Assembly (NCBI GenBank): GCA_007122045.1
Contig: SKJM01000017.1
Span: forward strand, 1-6,797
Length of the DNA stretch: 6,797 bases
From: Planctomycetales bacterium
GTDB lineage: Bacteria > Planctomycetota > Planctomycetia > Pirellulales > Thermoguttaceae
Direction of reading: 5' to 3'
Each line of letters starts with the position of its first letter. The first letter of the stretch is position 1. This document shows, in pieces, positions 5,332 through 6,797 of this stretch. The notes below the pieces were generated by a model. That model was not told where the DNA came from. It was given only the letters and a program-made list of their open reading frames with translations, and did no database searches. The translations under genes were made by a program, and so were the position numbers.

Positions 5332-5606
5332 TGGTGCTGGGGCGCCAAGAGTCCCACGTGCTCGCGCAGCGCCTGCGAAATCTGGTCGCCGGTCGCGTTG
5401 CTGAAAAGGACCTCTCCGCAGGCGCGGCATTGGTTGACCTGAAGTGCCGGAATGTGAAACGCGTACCGGCGGCCGTCGTGCCTCGCCTCCGCGTCGTAAG
5501 CAATCGCGGCAGGGTAAAGCTCTTCTTTCCCGCATTCCGGGCACGGCCGAGGAAAACGGCCTGTCTGCGCAGAATGGGCCGCTCCGGAATGGTTCTTGTT
5601 GGGCAT
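5328..5606 (-). CDS. YgiT/MqsA-type zinc-finger protein without helix-turn-helix
   Basis: The 92-residue product contains a YgiT-type zinc-binding domain: CPEC at 22-25 and CRAC at 60-63 give the four Cys ligands. Between them lies YPAAIAYDAEARHDGRRYAF (31-50), the family's beta-sheet, and after them EVLFSNATGDQISQALREHVGLL. In MqsA-like antitoxins and close relatives this is followed by an XRE-type helix-turn-helix that binds the operator. Here the protein stops at APQHH just after that linker, and no helix-turn-helix is found in the next bases in any frame. The ATG shares its A with the TGA of the upstream nuclease gene (TGATG), so the two are translationally coupled. It could be a truncated antitoxin, or a zinc-finger partner whose target is the nuclease rather than DNA. 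Confidence 0.75.
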   Translation of the reverse strand: MPNKNHSGAAHSAQTGRFPRPCPECGKEELYPAAIAYDAEARHDGRRYAFHIPALQVNQCRACGEVLFSNATGDQISQALREHVGLLAPQHH

Positions 5607-6541
5607 CAGTACCTCGCCACGGCGCGATATTGAATGGGCTTAAGCGTAAAAGCGTCAAGAAATTCCGAACCGGTGTATTCGTGGGCGGTTGGGCTATCGC
5701 CTGTAGCTTCCGTGACCACACACAGGACAAACCGCTCGTCATTGCGTGCGCAAGCAACTTCGCCTTCAGTAATAGTGAAGTCGCCGGCCTTGCCCGATAG
5801 TCCCTTGACTTCGACATGAACTTCGTTCTTGCGTTTGGTGCAGTGTAGATCGTAGCCACATCTATCCGCTTCAACCGATACCACTTTCCATCCGGCATTA
5901 ACATAGCGATCCTTCACGATGGCAACAGCGGCGTCTTCCACAGCTTTGTTTGCCTTAGGCGGCGCGAAGCCTCCGCCAGCCGGTGGCACGCCGGTGGGAG
6001 GCGCTCCCTGCAAAACCCGCACATGTGTTTCGGGGTAATAGCAGATCGAGTAAGGCCGGGAGTATTGTGCCGATAACGGTTCCTTGTTGGACAGCTTGAT
6101 CAAAGTCGGCAAGGGGAGCGGGTCAATCATTTGGAGGTTGCGAATGCAATACAACGTTTGTGCCTTCAAGCACGGCTTGATCTCCCAAGCGTCGAACTGC
6201 GCCTGCCAATTGGCAAAACGGTCACTGTGCCCGCCTTCCTGGATACCCTTTCTTTGGAGCCACAGAGCATCCTCGAGCCATGCCTTCAGCGCGCGTTTGC
6301 CACCGATGTCCTCGGGGAACCACACCTCCACTAGTTCGGCAACACGTGTACAACGGAAGTCGGCTGCGTCGTCGTCCGTGTCGCGGATCAGAACCGGCAT
6401 GGGGCCGCTGCGTTCGAGATGCTCTTTGGCAGTAGCCCATCGACGCCGGCTCCTAAAGCAGACCACGTCTTCCGGCCCACAGGTCTTCTGCATGTGATTC
6501 AACCAACCTGAGTGATTCGTGGTGTACACACAGACTTGCAT
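5606..6541 (-). CDS. DUF3883-type PD-(D/E)XK nuclease-like protein
   Basis: A 311-residue protein in two parts. Residues 1-178 form an unrecognised N-terminal domain (PVLIRDTDDDAADFRCTRVA at 49-68, RVAELVEVWFP at 66-76) that may be EVE/PUA-like, a guess. A Gly/Pro-rich linker (180-197) leads to a DUF3883 domain (about 198-311), a PD-(D/E)XK fold common in defence genes. It shows Glu202 in NKAVEDAA, Asp231 in GYDLHC, Glu244-x-Lys246 in HVEVKG, and the FTITEGE motif at 255-261. All expected active-site residues are present, so activity on nucleic acid is plausible. The ATG at 6541 has an excellent ribosome site (GGAGG at 6552-6548, 6-base spacer). The stop overlaps the start of the zinc-finger gene by one base, marking a two-gene operon. 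Target unknown. Confidence 0.8.
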   Translation of the reverse strand: MQVCVYTTNHSGWLNHMQKTCGPEDVVCFRSRRRWATAKEHLERSGPMPVLIRDTDDDAADFRCTRVAELVEVWFPEDIGGKRALKAWLEDALWLQRKGIQEGGHSDRFANWQAQFDAWEIKPCLKAQTLYCIRNLQMIDPLPLPTLIKLSNKEPLSAQYSRPYSICYYPETHVRVLQGAPPTGVPPAGGGFAPPKANKAVEDAAVAIVKDRYVNAGWKVVSVEADRCGYDLHCTKRKNEVHVEVKGLSGKAGDFTITEGEVACARNDERFVLCVVTEATGDSPTAHEYTGSEFLDAFTLKPIQYRAVARY

Positions 6542-6624
6542 GGTCGTCCTCCCTATCCAATAAGGTGCAGGGCATTGCCCGGGTGCTTGCCACTCGCCGA
6601 GAGTAGGCTCGCGCGATAGAATCT

Positions 6625-6653
6625 ACGATACCACAAATTGGTGGTCCATGCAA
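6625..6653 (-). promoter_or_regulatory. Candidate promoter of the nuclease/zinc-finger operon
   Basis: On the minus strand TTGCAT (6653-6648, three of six) and TATCGT (6630-6625, four of six) have a 17-base spacer. Transcription would start near 6618, about 77 bases before the ATG at 6541. The spacer holds an inverted repeat, listed separately. Confidence 0.4.
6631..6644. promoter_or_regulatory. Palindromic operator candidate inside the promoter spacer
   Basis: CCACAAATTGGTGG is a 14-base inverted repeat (CCAC/GTGG arms around AATT) with one mismatched pair. It fills most of the spacer between the -35 and -10 boxes of the nuclease operon, where a bound repressor would block RNA polymerase. 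A repressor is not identified; the zinc-finger protein encoded here lacks the usual DNA-binding domain. Confidence 0.45.
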
Positions 6654-6675
6654 GAGGGATAGGCCACCAGTTCCC

Positions 6676-6704
6676 TGGACTCGCCGCTGCGGGCAGGGTA
6701 AGAT
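6676..6704 (+). promoter_or_regulatory. Candidate rightward promoter near the window end
   Basis: TGGACT (6676-6681) and TAAGAT (6699-6704), each four of six matches, are 17 bases apart. A transcript would start near 6711 and read out of the window. If used, it would start after the ATG at 6703, which argues against that ATG. Confidence 0.3.
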
Positions 6705-6797
6705 GTTGGCGGAGCGTGGAATTGGGTTCTTCCGCTTCGCTGCCTGGTTCGCGCTGAAACGGCTGCCCCTGAGATCCGTCTACCTACGAAACAAGAA
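6703..6797 (+). CDS. Possible partial reading frame running off the right edge
   Basis: From an ATG at 6703 a frame stays open to the window end: 31 full codons, beginning MLAERGIGFFRFAAWFALKR. AGGG lies four bases upstream, a rather close ribosome site. The peptide is basic and amphipathic with no motif I recognise. A promoter-like pair overlaps its start, so the true gene may begin outside the window. Weak call. Confidence 0.25.
   Translation, partial: MLAERGIGFFRFAAWFALKRLPLRSVYLRNK

Noticed and set aside
1..6797. CRISPR array, tRNA, rRNA or intact insertion sequence
   Set aside because: No regularly spaced repeats, no tRNA-like cloverleaf that I could see and no transposase motifs were found; a tRNA scan was not possible.

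Overview
The window is GC-rich and probably bacterial. I place it tentatively in the Planctomycetes (Pirellulales-like), from the second Walker A motif of Der (GRRNTGKS), the Der-archease pairing and the mix of toxin-antitoxin style genes. This is an inference from remembered families, not from a search.

Left part (1-2425), conserved housekeeping: the 5' part of a family 4 uracil-DNA glycosylase gene on the minus strand runs off the left edge. Divergent from it is der (engA, double-GTPase ribosome assembly factor), followed 2 bases later by an archease gene. No rtcB is present.

Middle part (2426-3866): three minus-strand genes lie in line. The first (3553->3188) looks like a chimera: it begins as a HARE-HTH winged-helix protein and ends as the C-terminal half of a GIY-YIG nuclease. 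Then come a 62-residue secreted or membrane-anchored peptide and a two-helix membrane protein whose start overlaps the peptide's stop (ATGA). A 313-base regulatory gap follows, with a weak leftward promoter and a strong rightward promoter (TTGACA-N16-TATACT).

Right part (3867-6797), accessory region: the rightward promoter leads into a DUF2281-type antitoxin with no adjacent toxin, then a PD-(D/E)XK nuclease gene broken by a one-base frameshift at an AAA run (4550-4552). On the minus strand, a DUF3883-type nuclease (6541->5606) is coupled through TGATG to a YgiT/MqsA-type zinc-finger protein lacking its usual helix-turn-helix. Downstream is a HicB-like antitoxin fragment lacking its usual DNA-binding tail. 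Two candidate promoters here carry inverted repeats that could be operators.

Overall: a housekeeping block next to an accessory region rich in nucleases and antitoxin fragments, several of them truncated, fused or frameshifted. The most interesting candidate system is the DUF3883 nuclease plus zinc-finger operon; the clearest sign of recombination is the HARE-HTH/GIY-YIG chimera. I see no tRNA, rRNA, CRISPR array or intact insertion sequence.
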